In this document: positions 24,286-32,630 of the stretch, one piece after another | Position numbering within the stretch: the stretch's first letter is position 1 | Layout: each line of letters begins with the position of its first letter | The notes under the pieces: model-generated | Database searches by the model: none | Seen by the model: the letters and a program-made list of their open reading frames with translations, nothing else | What the model was told of the DNA's origin: nothing | Program-made: the position numbers and the translations under genes | NCBI RefSeq assembly: GCF_009811795.1 | Contig: NZ_BLJE01000001.1 | Coordinates: forward strand, 124,001 to 188,000 | Direction of reading: 5' to 3' | DNA length: 64,000 bases | Source of the DNA: Litoreibacter roseus | GTDB lineage: Bacteria; Pseudomonadota; Alphaproteobacteria; Rhodobacterales; Rhodobacteraceae

Positions 24286-24929
24286 AAGTCGGTTTTTTCC
24301 TCAAAGGGGCAAAGGTCTCGGATCAGACAGTTCGGGCAATTCGGTTTGCGGGCTTTGCACACGTAACGGCCATGTAAGATCATCCAGTGGTGCGCGTGAA
24401 GTTGGAATTCAACGGGGATGTTGTCTTCGATAGATCGTTCAACCGCGTCGACATCCTTGCCGGGGGCGATGCCGGTTCTGTTGCCGATGCGGAAGATGTG
24501 CGTGTCGACCGCTTGGGCGGGATGACCCCACCACATGTTCAGTACGACATTTGCAGTCTTTCTACCGACGCCGGGAAGCGATTGGAGTGCGGCGCGAGAC
24601 GACGGGACTTCACCATCGTACTGGTCGACCAGAATTTTGCTGAGCTTGATCACGTTCTTGGCTTTGTTTCGGTAAAGCCCAATCGTCTTGATGTGCTCGA
24701 TCAACTTCTCTTCACCGAGCGCGAGCATCTTTTCCGGTGTGTCAGCGATCTCGAAAAGCGCGCCCGTGGCCTTGTTGACACCCGCGTCTGTCGCTTGAGC
24801 AGACAATGCCACCGCGACAACCAACGTGAATACGTTGGTGTGGTGCAGTTCTCCTTTCGGCTCGGCCTCTGCATCACGGAACCGCTCGAAGATTTTGTGA
24901 ATTTCTTGGTATGAAAGCTGCTTGGCCAT
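24282..24929 (-). CDS. nth: Endonuclease III
   Basis: The 215-residue product is the base-excision glycosylase/AP lyase for oxidised pyrimidines. It has the helix-hairpin-helix LQSLPGVGRKTANVVLN with the catalytic Lys, the catalytic Asp in AVDTHIFRIGNRTG, and the C-terminal iron-sulfur cluster ligands CKARKPNCPNCLIRDLC (C-x6-C-x2-C-x5-C). The length is normal. It overlaps the adenosine kinase gene by 4 bases. A 146-base divergent region separates it from the Hint-domain gene. Confidence 0.95.
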   Translation of the reverse strand: MAKQLSYQEIHKIFERFRDAEAEPKGELHHTNVFTLVVAVALSAQATDAGVNKATGALFEIADTPEKMLALGEEKLIEHIKTIGLYRNKAKNVIKLSKILVDQYDGEVPSSRAALQSLPGVGRKTANVVLNMWWGHPAQAVDTHIFRIGNRTGIAPGKDVDAVERSIEDNIPVEFQLHAHHWMILHGRYVCKARKPNCPNCLIRDLCPFEEKTDL

Positions 24930-25075
24930 AGGCGGGGGGTATGCCGAAACTGGAAGCGTGGGGCAAGCGCCCGATCTCGCTAAAGTTTTAGATGAAATTG
25001 GCGGAATACCTGTGATGCATTAACCGTTCTTTTTGGGATTTGGCGGCAGAGTTTGCCAAAGTTGAGGAGAGCCTG

Positions 25076-25759
25076 ATGCAAAAGCATACGTCCCAAGCCG
25101 CCGAATTCCCGGACCCGGTACCGCTCTCGGGTGGTTGTTTTGTGCATCAAGACGGGCTTGAGCACAGCGCCTTGAGCAACGAGGCCGTTGTCATGACCGA
25201 TGATGGGCCCGCCCCTATCGCCTGGCTCAAACCGGGCGACAGGCTGCAGACATTTGGCGGTGGGACGCAAATGATTTCCGACATCGCCACATTTCGCTTA
25301 TCCCAGTCAGATGCCGGCCCTTTTACCATGCTGGCCTGTGCCGGGGTTCTGGTTTCCCCCGCGACGCGCTTTCTAATTTCTGATTGGGTGCTTGAGCTTT
25401 ACATCGGTCAAGCGACTATGCTGATCGAGGCGGCCATGCTCGGTGATGCAGAGCCTGTGAAAATGGACGTTGATCAACCGATATATCAACTCATCATGGA
25501 TAAGCGTGCGCTGATATCTGTCGATGGTCTTTGGGTTGAGGCCGATGGGACTGACCCGCTTGTGCAGTCTATTTATCCAGACGCCGCCAAAGTTAATGCG
25601 GATCACTATGTTCTTCATGGCTGGGAGGCCGCGGCACTGGATTTGTGCAGCAAATCCCTCTTGCGCTCTGATCGTGCCAAAGATCGGGGTGTACGCGATG
25701 ATTTTCAGAGCGAGCTTTATGAAGTCGCAAGTAACGGGTCGCTCCGGTCTGCCGGTTAA
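25076..25759 (+). CDS. Hint-domain (Hedgehog/intein-like) protein
   Basis: The 227 residues contain a Hint_2-like domain: SNEAVVMTDDGPAPIAWLKPGDRLQTF, then PFTMLACAGVLVSPATRFLISDW and PIYQLIMDKRALISVDGLWVEA. Many roseobacters carry families of such proteins, often attached to calcium-binding repeats; this one is a stand-alone domain. The splice-type N-terminal Cys is not seen at the expected position, so self-cleavage is doubtful. I chose ATG 25076 because TGAGGAG lies six bases before it. It diverges from nth and precedes the AraC-methyltransferase gene by 34 bases. Confidence 0.7.
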   Translation: MQKHTSQAAEFPDPVPLSGGCFVHQDGLEHSALSNEAVVMTDDGPAPIAWLKPGDRLQTFGGGTQMISDIATFRLSQSDAGPFTMLACAGVLVSPATRFLISDWVLELYIGQATMLIEAAMLGDAEPVKMDVDQPIYQLIMDKRALISVDGLWVEADGTDPLVQSIYPDAAKVNADHYVLHGWEAAALDLCSKSLLRSDRAKDRGVRDDFQSELYEVASNGSLRSAG

Positions 25760-25793
25760 ACTAATCTGACCCTGCAAGATGCGGAGGTTGGAT

Positions 25794-26663
25794 ATGCAAG
25801 CGACACCTTTATCGGTTCAAGACGATACGCCGGTCGAAACCGGCGGTTACCATTTCGAAGTCATGCGCCGAGCGATCACGCTGATCGACCAGCATGGTCC
25901 GGACCTGTCTCTTGATGAACTCGCCGCTCGGATGAACTTTAGTCCCGCGCATTTTCAGCGTATTTTTACGCGCTGGGCGGGCGTGTCCCCGAAACGGTTT
26001 CAGCAATATCTGACATTGGGCCATGCAAAAGCGCTCCTCTCGGAAGAGTTCACAACGCTCGCGACGGCGGATGCGGTGGGTCTCTCTGGCAGCGGTCGTC
26101 TGCATGACCTCTTTCTGCGTTGGGAGGCGATGAGCCCCGGCGATTTCGCCAAGAAAGGGCAAGACCTGACAATCAAATATGGTTGGTTTGACAGCCCGTT
26201 CGGGGAAGCGTTGAGCATGGGAACCGATCGCGGCCTCTGTGGCGTCGCTTTTTCCAACGAGACAGGGCGAGACGTCGCGATGGACGATATGCGCAGTCGC
26301 TGGCCGAACGCGTCTTTCGTAGAAGATCCTGATGCCGTCGCAGCTTGGACCAATGCCGCTTTCGCCGAGCAGGGCGAGACGAAGCTCTACCTCATCGGCG
26401 CGCCGTTTCAGATCAAAGTGTGGGAGGCGCTGCTGCGTATCCCATCCGGCCAAGTGACGACTTATTCTGAGATCGCGGGTTCAATCGGAAAACCTCGCGC
26501 AGTGCGTGCTGTCGGAACGGCGGTTGGTCGGAACCCGATCAGTTGGCTTATTCCCTGTCATCGCGCATTGCGGAAATCGGGTGGTTTAGGCGGCTACCAT
26601 TGGGGCCTGCCGCTCAAGCGCGCCATGCTTGCCTATGAGACCGCACGGAAAGAGGCGGGCTAA
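25794..26663 (+). CDS. AraC-type helix-turn-helix / O6-methylguanine-DNA methyltransferase fusion (Ada-like)
   Basis: The 289 residues combine an N-terminal AraC HTH region (LSLDELAARMNFSPAHFQRI, about 40-60) with a C-terminal methyltransferase whose active site IPCHRALRKSGGLGGYHWG holds the acceptor Cys. The DNA-binding motif PSGQVTTYSEIAGSIGKP-RAVRAVG is also present. It removes methyl groups from O6-methylguanine. Compared with E. coli Ada it lacks the N-terminal zinc domain that repairs phosphotriesters, so it may not sense damage in the same way. I chose ATG 25794 because CGGAGG lies seven bases upstream. Confidence 0.88.
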   Translation: MQATPLSVQDDTPVETGGYHFEVMRRAITLIDQHGPDLSLDELAARMNFSPAHFQRIFTRWAGVSPKRFQQYLTLGHAKALLSEEFTTLATADAVGLSGSGRLHDLFLRWEAMSPGDFAKKGQDLTIKYGWFDSPFGEALSMGTDRGLCGVAFSNETGRDVAMDDMRSRWPNASFVEDPDAVAAWTNAAFAEQGETKLYLIGAPFQIKVWEALLRIPSGQVTTYSEIAGSIGKPRAVRAVGTAVGRNPISWLIPCHRALRKSGGLGGYHWGLPLKRAMLAYETARKEAG

Positions 26664-26795
26664 CCTGCAACAAATATCACGGTTTGGCAGGTTCACGCCG
26701 AATGTTACCAAAAGTCCTTCACATTGATATTGGATAACAGGACAGACCCGGTCATGAAGGCGCTCAGAACCAACGAGACCTGAGAGGCTGGTAAG

Positions 26796-27452
26796 ATGAC
26801 TTCCAAACTTTTGATCACGGCGGCTGCCGTCCTTGCGCTTGGCGCTTGTACCGAGGCGCAACTTGCCAACGGCAATGGTGATCCCAACCAACGCGCTAAG
26901 ACAGGTGCCTTGATCGGTGGGGCGATCGGTGGACTTGTCGGGGCTTCAAGCGATGACGACAAACTGATCAAGGGCGTGGTCGGGGCTGGCGTCGGCGCCG
27001 CTGTCGGCGGTGTTATCGGTAACCAGTTGGACAAGCAGGCCGCTGAACTACGCCGTGATATTCCGGACGAGCGAATTCGTATTGAGAACACGGGATCCGA
27101 GCTTGTGGTGACGATGCCGCAGGACCTTCTTTTTGCGGTAGACAGTGCCTCCGTGCGCTCTGACCTACAGTCAGATCTACGGGCATTGGCCAATAACTTG
27201 CGAGACTACCCGGATACGACTGTCAACATCATCGGTCATACCGACAGCACCGGCAGTGACAGCTACAACTTCTCCTTGTCTGAACGCCGCGCGGATGCGG
27301 TGTCATTCGTTCTGCAAGACGCAGGTGTATCCCGCGGACGTATCCGGTCCTTCGGAGAAGGCGAGACACGCCCGATTGCATCAAACGAAACTGCATCTGG
27401 TCGGGCCAGAAACCGGCGTGTGGAAATAATAATTCGTCCAAACGCCGCATAA
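26796..27452 (+). CDS. OmpA-family outer-membrane lipoprotein with glycine-zipper region
   Basis: The 218-residue product begins MTSKLLITAAAVLALGAC, a lipoprotein signal with lipobox LGAC. Residues about 35-75 form a glycine-zipper repeat (TGALIGGAIGGLVGAS, then VGAGVGAAVGGVIGN). The C-terminal OmpA domain has NIIGHTDSTGSDSYNFSLSERRADAV and ASGRARNRRVEI, which bind peptidoglycan. It likely anchors the outer membrane to the cell wall. It is monocistronic, with a strong terminator downstream and 132 bases of upstream sequence in which I find no sure promoter. Confidence 0.9.
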   Translation: MTSKLLITAAAVLALGACTEAQLANGNGDPNQRAKTGALIGGAIGGLVGASSDDDKLIKGVVGAGVGAAVGGVIGNQLDKQAAELRRDIPDERIRIENTGSELVVTMPQDLLFAVDSASVRSDLQSDLRALANNLRDYPDTTVNIIGHTDSTGSDSYNFSLSERRADAVSFVLQDAGVSRGRIRSFGEGETRPIASNETASGRARNRRVEIIIRPNAA

Positions 27453-27474
27453 TATATCTCTGACAGTGAAGCAG

Positions 27475-27506
27475 TGGCCTGTCCCGGAAACGGGGCAGGC
27501 CATTTC
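27475..27506 (+). terminator. Rho-independent terminator after the OmpA lipoprotein gene
   Basis: TGGCCTGTCCCG at 27475-27486 pairs with CGGGGCAGGCCA at 27491-27502 across a GAAA tetraloop (12 bp, one G-U pair). It is followed by TTTCC. It lies 22 bases after the stop of the OmpA-family gene and just before the glcD promoter. Confidence 0.75.
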
Positions 27507-27523
27507 CATTGGCGCGGCTCGAT

Positions 27524-27552
27524 TTGATACGATTGACCCGCGTGAAAATAAT
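27524..27552 (+). promoter_or_regulatory. Candidate sigma-70 promoter for glcDEF
   Basis: TTGATA at 27524-27529 and AATAAT at 27547-27552 are separated by 17 bases. They lie 41 bases upstream of the glcD start codon. The AATTGG-N13-CCAATT palindrome overlaps the -10 element and the expected start site, a repressor-like arrangement. Confidence 0.5.
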
Positions 27553-27574
27553 TGGTAAAAAGATATTACCAATT
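27550..27574. promoter_or_regulatory. Palindromic operator candidate AATTGG-N13-CCAATT upstream of glcDEF
   Basis: AATTGGTAA at 27550-27558 and TTACCAATT at 27566-27574 are perfect 9-bp inverted arms with a 7-bp spacer. Read as AATTGG/CCAATT, the spacer is 13 bp, the same as in the site before the gntR gene. It lies 18 bases upstream of the glcD start. The arms match the TTGGT/ACCAA half-sites of FCD regulators such as LldR and PdhR. Confidence 0.65.
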
Positions 27575-27592
27575 TTTACGGGAGAGCGCCAA

Positions 27593-29026
27593 ATGGAAAT
27601 GCCGGTTCCAAACGCGAACGTCGTGTCACGCAAGGCGAGATTGGTGGAACGGCTTCGGGATGTCCTGCCCTCTGATGCTGTGATCGACGACGAATTCGAA
27701 ACCCGTGCCTACGAATGTGATGCACTGACGGCCTATAGATGTCCGCCGCTTTGCGTGGTGCTTCCAAGAACGACGGAAGAGGTATCGGCGGTCCTCAAGA
27801 TCTGCAGCGACATGGGCGTGCCAGTCGTCCCAAGGGGCGCAGGCACGTCGCTTGCGGGCGGTGCGTTGCCTACTGCAGACAGCGTGATCCTCGGGGTCGC
27901 CCGAATGAATGACGTGCTGGAGACGAATTACGACGACCGCTACATCAAGGTGCAGACCGGCCGCACCAATCTAAGCGTCACCGGCGCCGTCGAGGCGGAT
28001 GATTTCTTCTACGCTCCGGATCCATCCTCCCAGCTGGCCTGCGCCATCGCGGGAAATATAGCGATGAATTCAGGCGGGGCGCATTGCCTGAAATACGGTG
28101 TGACCACCAACAATTTGCTTGGCGTGAAGATGGTCTTGATGGATGGTACAGTCGTTGAGGTGGGTGGTGCCCATCTTGATGCATCCGGATACGACCTGCT
28201 CGGTCTGATCTGCGGATCAGAGGGCCAATTGGGTGTCGTAACGGAAGCCACATTGCGCATCCTGAGAAAGCCCGAGGGCGCCCGCCCGGTGCTAATGGGG
28301 TTCAATTCCAACGAGGTGGCCGGTGCGTGTGTCAGCGACATCATCAAGGCAGGCGTTTTGCCCGTCGCCATTGAGTTCATGGACCGCCCTGTTATTCGCG
28401 CGACGGACGCATTTTCCGGGGCGGGCTATCCTGACTGCGAAGCGCTGCTGATCGTAGAGGTGGAAGGGTCCGAGGCCGAAATCGACGAACAGCTCGGAGT
28501 GATCCTTCAAATTGCCCGCAAGCACGATCCCGTAGAACTGCGCGAAAGCAAGAGCGCCGAAGAAAGCGCAAAGATCTGGCTGGGTCGAAAGTCGGCCTTC
28601 GGTGCCATGGGGCAGATCAACGATTATATGTGTCTCGATGGCACGATACCTGTCTCTTCCCTGCCGTTTGTTCTGAAACGGATCGGAGAGCTTTCGCAGG
28701 ACTACGGTCTGGATGTGGGGAACGTCTTTCATGCGGGCGACGGGAATATGCACCCGCTCATCCTGTTTGACGCCAACAAGCCCGGTGATTTGGAACGGTG
28801 CGAGGCGATGGGGGCTGACATTCTGCGTTTGTGTGTCGAAGCGGGCGGTTGTCTGACCGGGGAACATGGCGTCGGGATTGAGAAGCGCGACCTGATGGTA
28901 GATCAGTTCACACCCGAGGATCTGGACATCCAAATGAAGGTCAAAGACGTGTTTGATCCAAGTTGGTTGCTAAACCCCGCCAAGGTCTTTCCCCTCAAAT
29001 CAAGCGAGACACGCCGCGCGGCCTAA
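27593..29026 (+). CDS. glcD: Glycolate oxidase subunit GlcD (FAD-binding)
   Basis: This 477-residue FAD enzyme is the catalytic subunit of membrane-linked glycolate oxidase, which makes glyoxylate from glycolate, an abundant phytoplankton exudate. The FAD-binding PCMH domain has VPVVPRGAGTSLAGGALPT and the CAIAGNIAMNSGGAHCLKYG segment. The cap and C-terminal domain show DVGNVFHAGDGNMHPLI and CLTGEHGVGIEKRDL. I chose ATG 27593 because GGAGAG lies six bases upstream. It is the first gene of glcDEF, with a strong palindrome at its promoter. D-lactate is an alternative substrate in some relatives. Confidence 0.93.
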   Translation: MEMPVPNANVVSRKARLVERLRDVLPSDAVIDDEFETRAYECDALTAYRCPPLCVVLPRTTEEVSAVLKICSDMGVPVVPRGAGTSLAGGALPTADSVILGVARMNDVLETNYDDRYIKVQTGRTNLSVTGAVEADDFFYAPDPSSQLACAIAGNIAMNSGGAHCLKYGVTTNNLLGVKMVLMDGTVVEVGGAHLDASGYDLLGLICGSEGQLGVVTEATLRILRKPEGARPVLMGFNSNEVAGACVSDIIKAGVLPVAIEFMDRPVIRATDAFSGAGYPDCEALLIVEVEGSEAEIDEQLGVILQIARKHDPVELRESKSAEESAKIWLGRKSAFGAMGQINDYMCLDGTIPVSSLPFVLKRIGELSQDYGLDVGNVFHAGDGNMHPLILFDANKPGDLERCEAMGADILRLCVEAGGCLTGEHGVGIEKRDLMVDQFTPEDLDIQMKVKDVFDPSWLLNPAKVFPLKSSETRRAA

Positions 29027-29066
29027 AATCCGCGCAGCAACATGAGACATTTGAAAGGGATCCAAC

Positions 29067-30188
29067 GTGCTGGAGCCGACATCCGAAGCCGATCTGGCAG
29101 ACATAATCCGGAGGGCAAGCGAGCCGCTTAACATCCGGGGCGGTGGGACGCGGGGCATTTCCGCGCCATCTGGACAAGTTCTGTCCACCCGTAGCCTGTC
29201 TGGAATCGAGCTTTACGAGCCCGGTGCACTGACGCTTGTCGCCAAGGCCGGGACACCGATGTCCGAGATTGAGACCGCCTTGGCTTCAGAAAATCAACGA
29301 CTTCCGTTTGAACCTATGGATCACCGTGCAGTGCTCGGCACGGACGGGGTTCCAACGATAGGCGGCGTTGTCGCGGCGAATGTATCTGGGCCAAGGCGTA
29401 TTCAAGTGGGTGCATGCCGGGACAGTCTGATTGGGGTTCGTTTTGTCGACGGTCAGGGGACCGTGCTGAAAAACGGTGGCCGGGTGATGAAGAATGTCAC
29501 CGGATACGATCTTGTGAAACTTATGGCTGGCAGCTACGGGACGTTGGGCGTGTTATCCGAAGTTGCATTCAAGGTTCTACCGGGGGTCGGTGCAAGCGCA
29601 ACTCTTACACTAAGGGGTTTGCCCGTTCCGCAAGCTGTACAAGCGATGTCTGCCGCTTTGGGATCCCCCTTTGAGGTGTCCGGCGCGGCCCACGATCCCG
29701 CGAGACAGGAAACCTATCTCAGGCTTGAGGGGTTCGCTGATTCAGTCGAGTACCGTGCGCGTATGCTTACCGAGCAGCTAGCGTCATTTGCGAAGGCAGA
29801 TGTCATCAGTGATCCTGACCTCAGCGCGGCAACTTGGAAAAAGATACGTGATGTTGAACCATTCACGGGCGCCGACGGTGACGTCTGGCGAATTTCCGTC
29901 AAGCCCAGTGACACGCCGCAGGTGGTCAATCGGTTATCGGATGCGCAGTGCCTGCTCGACTGGGGCGGCGGGCTAATCTGGGTTCTGGCTCCGACCAGCA
30001 CGGACGTGCGCGCGACACTTGCAGGCATTCCCGGCCACGCGACGCTGGTCCGCGGTGCGTCTACGGTTCGTTTCCATCCAGAGGCCCCGACAATTGCCGC
30101 GCTCAGTGCCACACTTCGAGAAAAATTTGACCCGCGCGCCATCCTCAACACAGGGCTTATGGGCGTGGCCACTCCCGCTGCTGCCTGA
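29067..30188 (+). CDS. glcE: Glycolate oxidase subunit GlcE (FAD-binding)
   Basis: The 373-residue product is the second FAD-binding subunit. The N-terminal PCMH-type domain has LNIRGGGTRGISAP and DHRAVLGTDGVPTIGGVVAANVSG, followed by GGRVMKNVTGYDLVKLMAGSYGTLG. It is shorter than GlcD and lacks its catalytic C-terminal region, as expected for GlcE. The start is GTG at 29067, with AAAGGGA six bases upstream. It follows glcD by 40 bases and precedes glcF by 28 bases. Confidence 0.92.
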   Translation: MLEPTSEADLADIIRRASEPLNIRGGGTRGISAPSGQVLSTRSLSGIELYEPGALTLVAKAGTPMSEIETALASENQRLPFEPMDHRAVLGTDGVPTIGGVVAANVSGPRRIQVGACRDSLIGVRFVDGQGTVLKNGGRVMKNVTGYDLVKLMAGSYGTLGVLSEVAFKVLPGVGASATLTLRGLPVPQAVQAMSAALGSPFEVSGAAHDPARQETYLRLEGFADSVEYRARMLTEQLASFAKADVISDPDLSAATWKKIRDVEPFTGADGDVWRISVKPSDTPQVVNRLSDAQCLLDWGGGLIWVLAPTSTDVRATLAGIPGHATLVRGASTVRFHPEAPTIAALSATLREKFDPRAILNTGLMGVATPAAA

Positions 30189-30216
30189 CTCTTTCCCCTC
30201 AAACTATCTGGTATTC

Positions 30217-31623
30217 ATGCAAACAACATTTACGCCTGAGCAGCTCAAAGATCCCGCAATCGAGCGCTCGAACGAGATTCTGAGGTCTTGCGTTCATTGC
30301 GGGTTCTGCACTGCAACCTGTCCGACATACCAAGTCCTTGGCGATGAATTAGACAGTCCGCGGGGCCGTATTTATCTGATCAAGGATATGCTTGAAAACG
30401 AGCGTGTGCCGGATGAGAAGACCGTCAAACATATAGATCGGTGCTTAAGTTGTCTGGCCTGTATGAGCACTTGCCCGTCCGGTGTGCACTACATGCATCT
30501 CGTCGATCATGCGCGGGAATACATTGAAGAACATTATGACCGTCCTTGGTCTGACCGCGCCTTGCGCTGGATTCTCGCGCGTATTCTTCCCTATCCGACG
30601 CGGTTTCGTGTGGCATTGTTGGGCGCCAAGATAGGGCGACCATTTGCAGGACTGATGCCAGATGCACGCCTCAAGGCGATGCTGAATATGGCACCGAAAA
30701 CCATTCCGCCCGTTAGTCTGAATGATGATCCGCAGGTTTTTCCTGCGAAAGGCGTGCGGCGTATGCGGGTCGCCCTAATGACCGGCTGTGCGCAACGCGC
30801 ACTAAATACTGACATAAACGACGCGACGATCCGGCTGCTGCGGCGGCTCGGCTGCGATGTCGTAATTGCAGACGGGCAGGGGTGCTGCGGCGCGCTCACC
30901 CATCACATGGGCAAAACCGAAGAAAGCCATCGGACCGCGGCGAAGAATATCAAGGCCTGGACTCGCGAGATTGCGGGCGATGGTCTTGATGCGATCGTAA
31001 TCAATACATCCGGTTGCGGAACGACGGTGAAAGACTACGGTCATATGTTCCGAACCACGGATCTTGCGGAGGATGCGGCGATCATCGCCGGATTGACGAA
31101 GGATGTCAGCGAGGTCCTTGTCGACCTTCTCAAGCCTGAAGCTATCAGCCTCAGTCCGAACACCGCGCGGATGGACATCGCTGGAACTGACCGTGTCACG
31201 CCGGACCAGACTGAGGGGGCAGCGGTGCGTGTCGCATATCACGCGGCGTGTTCTCTTCAACACGGGCAGCAGATCAAAACGTACCCAAAAGACCTGCTCA
31301 AGATTGCCGGGTTTGAAGTGGTTGAGCCAGCTGATCCTCATTTGTGTTGCGGGTCGGCCGGGACGTATAATCTGATGCAGCCTGAGATTTCGGGCCAATT
31401 GAAAGCACGAAAGGTCAAAACCCTTGAGGCCAAATCGCCGGACATCATAGCGGCGGGCAATATAGGTTGCATGATGCAAATCGGATCGGGGACGTCGGTG
31501 CCGATCGTCCATACAGTTGAACTTCTTGACTGGGCATCCGGTGGGCCAAGGCCGCCTGCACTTGATCCGAATTTACGCTCCGCCACAATTGATTTGAAGA
31601 TGCCGCGGCTCCGCTCCGAATAG
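30217..31623 (+). CDS. glcF: Glycolate oxidase iron-sulfur subunit GlcF
   Basis: The 468 residues begin with two 4Fe-4S motifs, CVHCGFCTATCPTY and CLSCLACMSTCPSG, which pass electrons from GlcDE to the quinone pool. Two CCG-type domains follow, with ADGQGCCGALTHHMG and DPHLCCGSAGTYNLMQ. The start is ATG 30217 (MQTTFTPEQLKD); the longer frame upstream overlaps glcE and reads as noise. It completes the glcDEF operon. No glcC gene is adjacent; the FCD regulator at 4.6-5.4 kb is a candidate regulator through the shared palindrome. Confidence 0.94.
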   Translation: MQTTFTPEQLKDPAIERSNEILRSCVHCGFCTATCPTYQVLGDELDSPRGRIYLIKDMLENERVPDEKTVKHIDRCLSCLACMSTCPSGVHYMHLVDHAREYIEEHYDRPWSDRALRWILARILPYPTRFRVALLGAKIGRPFAGLMPDARLKAMLNMAPKTIPPVSLNDDPQVFPAKGVRRMRVALMTGCAQRALNTDINDATIRLLRRLGCDVVIADGQGCCGALTHHMGKTEESHRTAAKNIKAWTREIAGDGLDAIVINTSGCGTTVKDYGHMFRTTDLAEDAAIIAGLTKDVSEVLVDLLKPEAISLSPNTARMDIAGTDRVTPDQTEGAAVRVAYHAACSLQHGQQIKTYPKDLLKIAGFEVVEPADPHLCCGSAGTYNLMQPEISGQLKARKVKTLEAKSPDIIAAGNIGCMMQIGSGTSVPIVHTVELLDWASGGPRPPALDPNLRSATIDLKMPRLRSE

Positions 31624-31684
31624 GCCGTAATTCGGCCCAATCATATCAATACCCCATCTTTGTACACGGTTGATGGAGTATGGT

Positions 31685-32476
31685 ATGCGGTTTGTTTTTC
31701 AACTTTTGGCGGGCGCCCTTGTCGGGTCTCAGGCTTACAGTGCTGATCTTAGCGCGCTTCATTCACTGGATACGGCGGAGGCAGGCCGCGACTGGCAGGC
31801 GGTAGGTCGCATCGATATCGGTGGCACCGGGTTTTGCACGGGTACTTTGATTTCTTCAAATCTAGTTCTGACTGCAGCGCACTGCCTGTTTGACACCAAA
31901 TCTGGCCTGCGGGAGCTTGATAACGAGATCGAATTTCTTGCTGGATGGCGCGATGGACACGCCGTCGCACACAGAACCGCGCAGCGCACCGTCGTGCACC
32001 CCGATTACGACTTCGATCAGGTGGTCAGTCTGGATCGTGTGGCCACGGACCTCGCCGTTATTGAATTGAACGAACCTATCGCGATTGCGGATATCTTGCC
32101 TTTCGAGACCAGCGAAACAGCCAGCGCGGGACAGGTCGTTCAGGTTGTGTCCTATGCGATGGAGCGCTCGGACGCGCCTTCGCTTGAAGAGGCATGCTAT
32201 GTGCTTGCGGATGACGACGGAATGCTGATCACCTCATGTGAGGTTGACCTCGGCGCATCGGGCGCGCCTATCTTTGGAATGGAAAACGGCAAAGCGCATA
32301 TCGTTTCGGTCGTTTCCGCCAAGGCGCAATGGGGTCCTCAGGAGGTCGCGCTTGCAGTGTCATTGGAGAAAAACTTACTGCTGGTTCTCGGCCAATTGGA
32401 GCAGGATGGTGATCTTTATTCCGACTCAGATCTGGAGATGCTCCAGTCCGCTCAGGCTCAGGTGTCCGTGCCCTAA
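31685..32476 (+). CDS. Secreted trypsin-like serine protease
   Basis: This 263-residue protein has a signal peptide, MRFVFQLLAGALVGSQAYSA, and a chymotrypsin-fold domain. The catalytic triad is visible as His in SNLVLTAAHCLFD, Asp in VATDLAVIELN and Ser in DLGASGAPIFG. The usual GDSGGP around the Ser is altered to GASGAP, with the Asp and one Gly replaced by Ala, so the oxyanion region may differ. I chose ATG 31685 because GGAG lies six bases upstream. It stands alone after glcF. The substrate is unknown. Confidence 0.78.
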   Translation: MRFVFQLLAGALVGSQAYSADLSALHSLDTAEAGRDWQAVGRIDIGGTGFCTGTLISSNLVLTAAHCLFDTKSGLRELDNEIEFLAGWRDGHAVAHRTAQRTVVHPDYDFDQVVSLDRVATDLAVIELNEPIAIADILPFETSETASAGQVVQVVSYAMERSDAPSLEEACYVLADDDGMLITSCEVDLGASGAPIFGMENGKAHIVSVVSAKAQWGPQEVALAVSLEKNLLLVLGQLEQDGDLYSDSDLEMLQSAQAQVSVP

Positions 32477-32494
32477 AATCTGAGTTTTGCACCT

Positions 32495-32525
32495 CTTGAA
32501 AAGCAAAATCGCGGTTCCCAGATTT
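32495..32525 (+). promoter_or_regulatory. Candidate sigma-32 heat-shock promoter for hsp20
   Basis: CTTGAA at 32495-32500 and CCCAGATTT at 32517-32525 are separated by 16 bases. They resemble the heat-shock consensus CTTGAA plus CCCCATNT, with one mismatch region in the -10. The element lies about 110 bases upstream of the hsp20 gene and just ahead of the structured leader. Confidence 0.5.
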
Positions 32526-32550
32526 GTTCTATCCGAATGCCAATGATGGG

Positions 32551-32630
32551 TTCGGACGGCAGAAAACTGGTCCTGTCCGAAAAGGAAGGGCCACAAAGAC
32601 CGCAACATTGCTTTGAAAAGGATGAAACAT
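32551..32630 (+). ncRNA. ROSE-type RNA thermometer in the hsp20 leader
   Basis: The leader holds a 5' hairpin with perfect 7-bp arms (TTCGGAC 32551-32557, GTCCGAA 32575-32581) and inner CAG/CTG pairs. The 3' hairpin at 32606-32624 pairs TTGCTT with the Shine-Dalgarno AAGGA through T-A, a G-G pair, C-G, T-A and T-A. An unpaired T and outer CA/TG pairs complete the stem. UUGCU opposite AGGA with a G-G pair is the defining ROSE feature. Melting on heat shock would free the ribosome site, eight bases before the ATG. Confidence 0.75.

Noticed and set aside
23356-24366. 336-codon plus-strand frame over the adenosine kinase gene
   Set aside because: Shadow of the PfkB kinase gene; composition is Arg/His/Cys rich as in antisense frames.
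26662-26693. AACCTGC/GCAGGTT inverted repeat after the AraC-methyltransferase gene
   Set aside because: Arms of 7 bp around an 18-base loop with no T run; could be chance.
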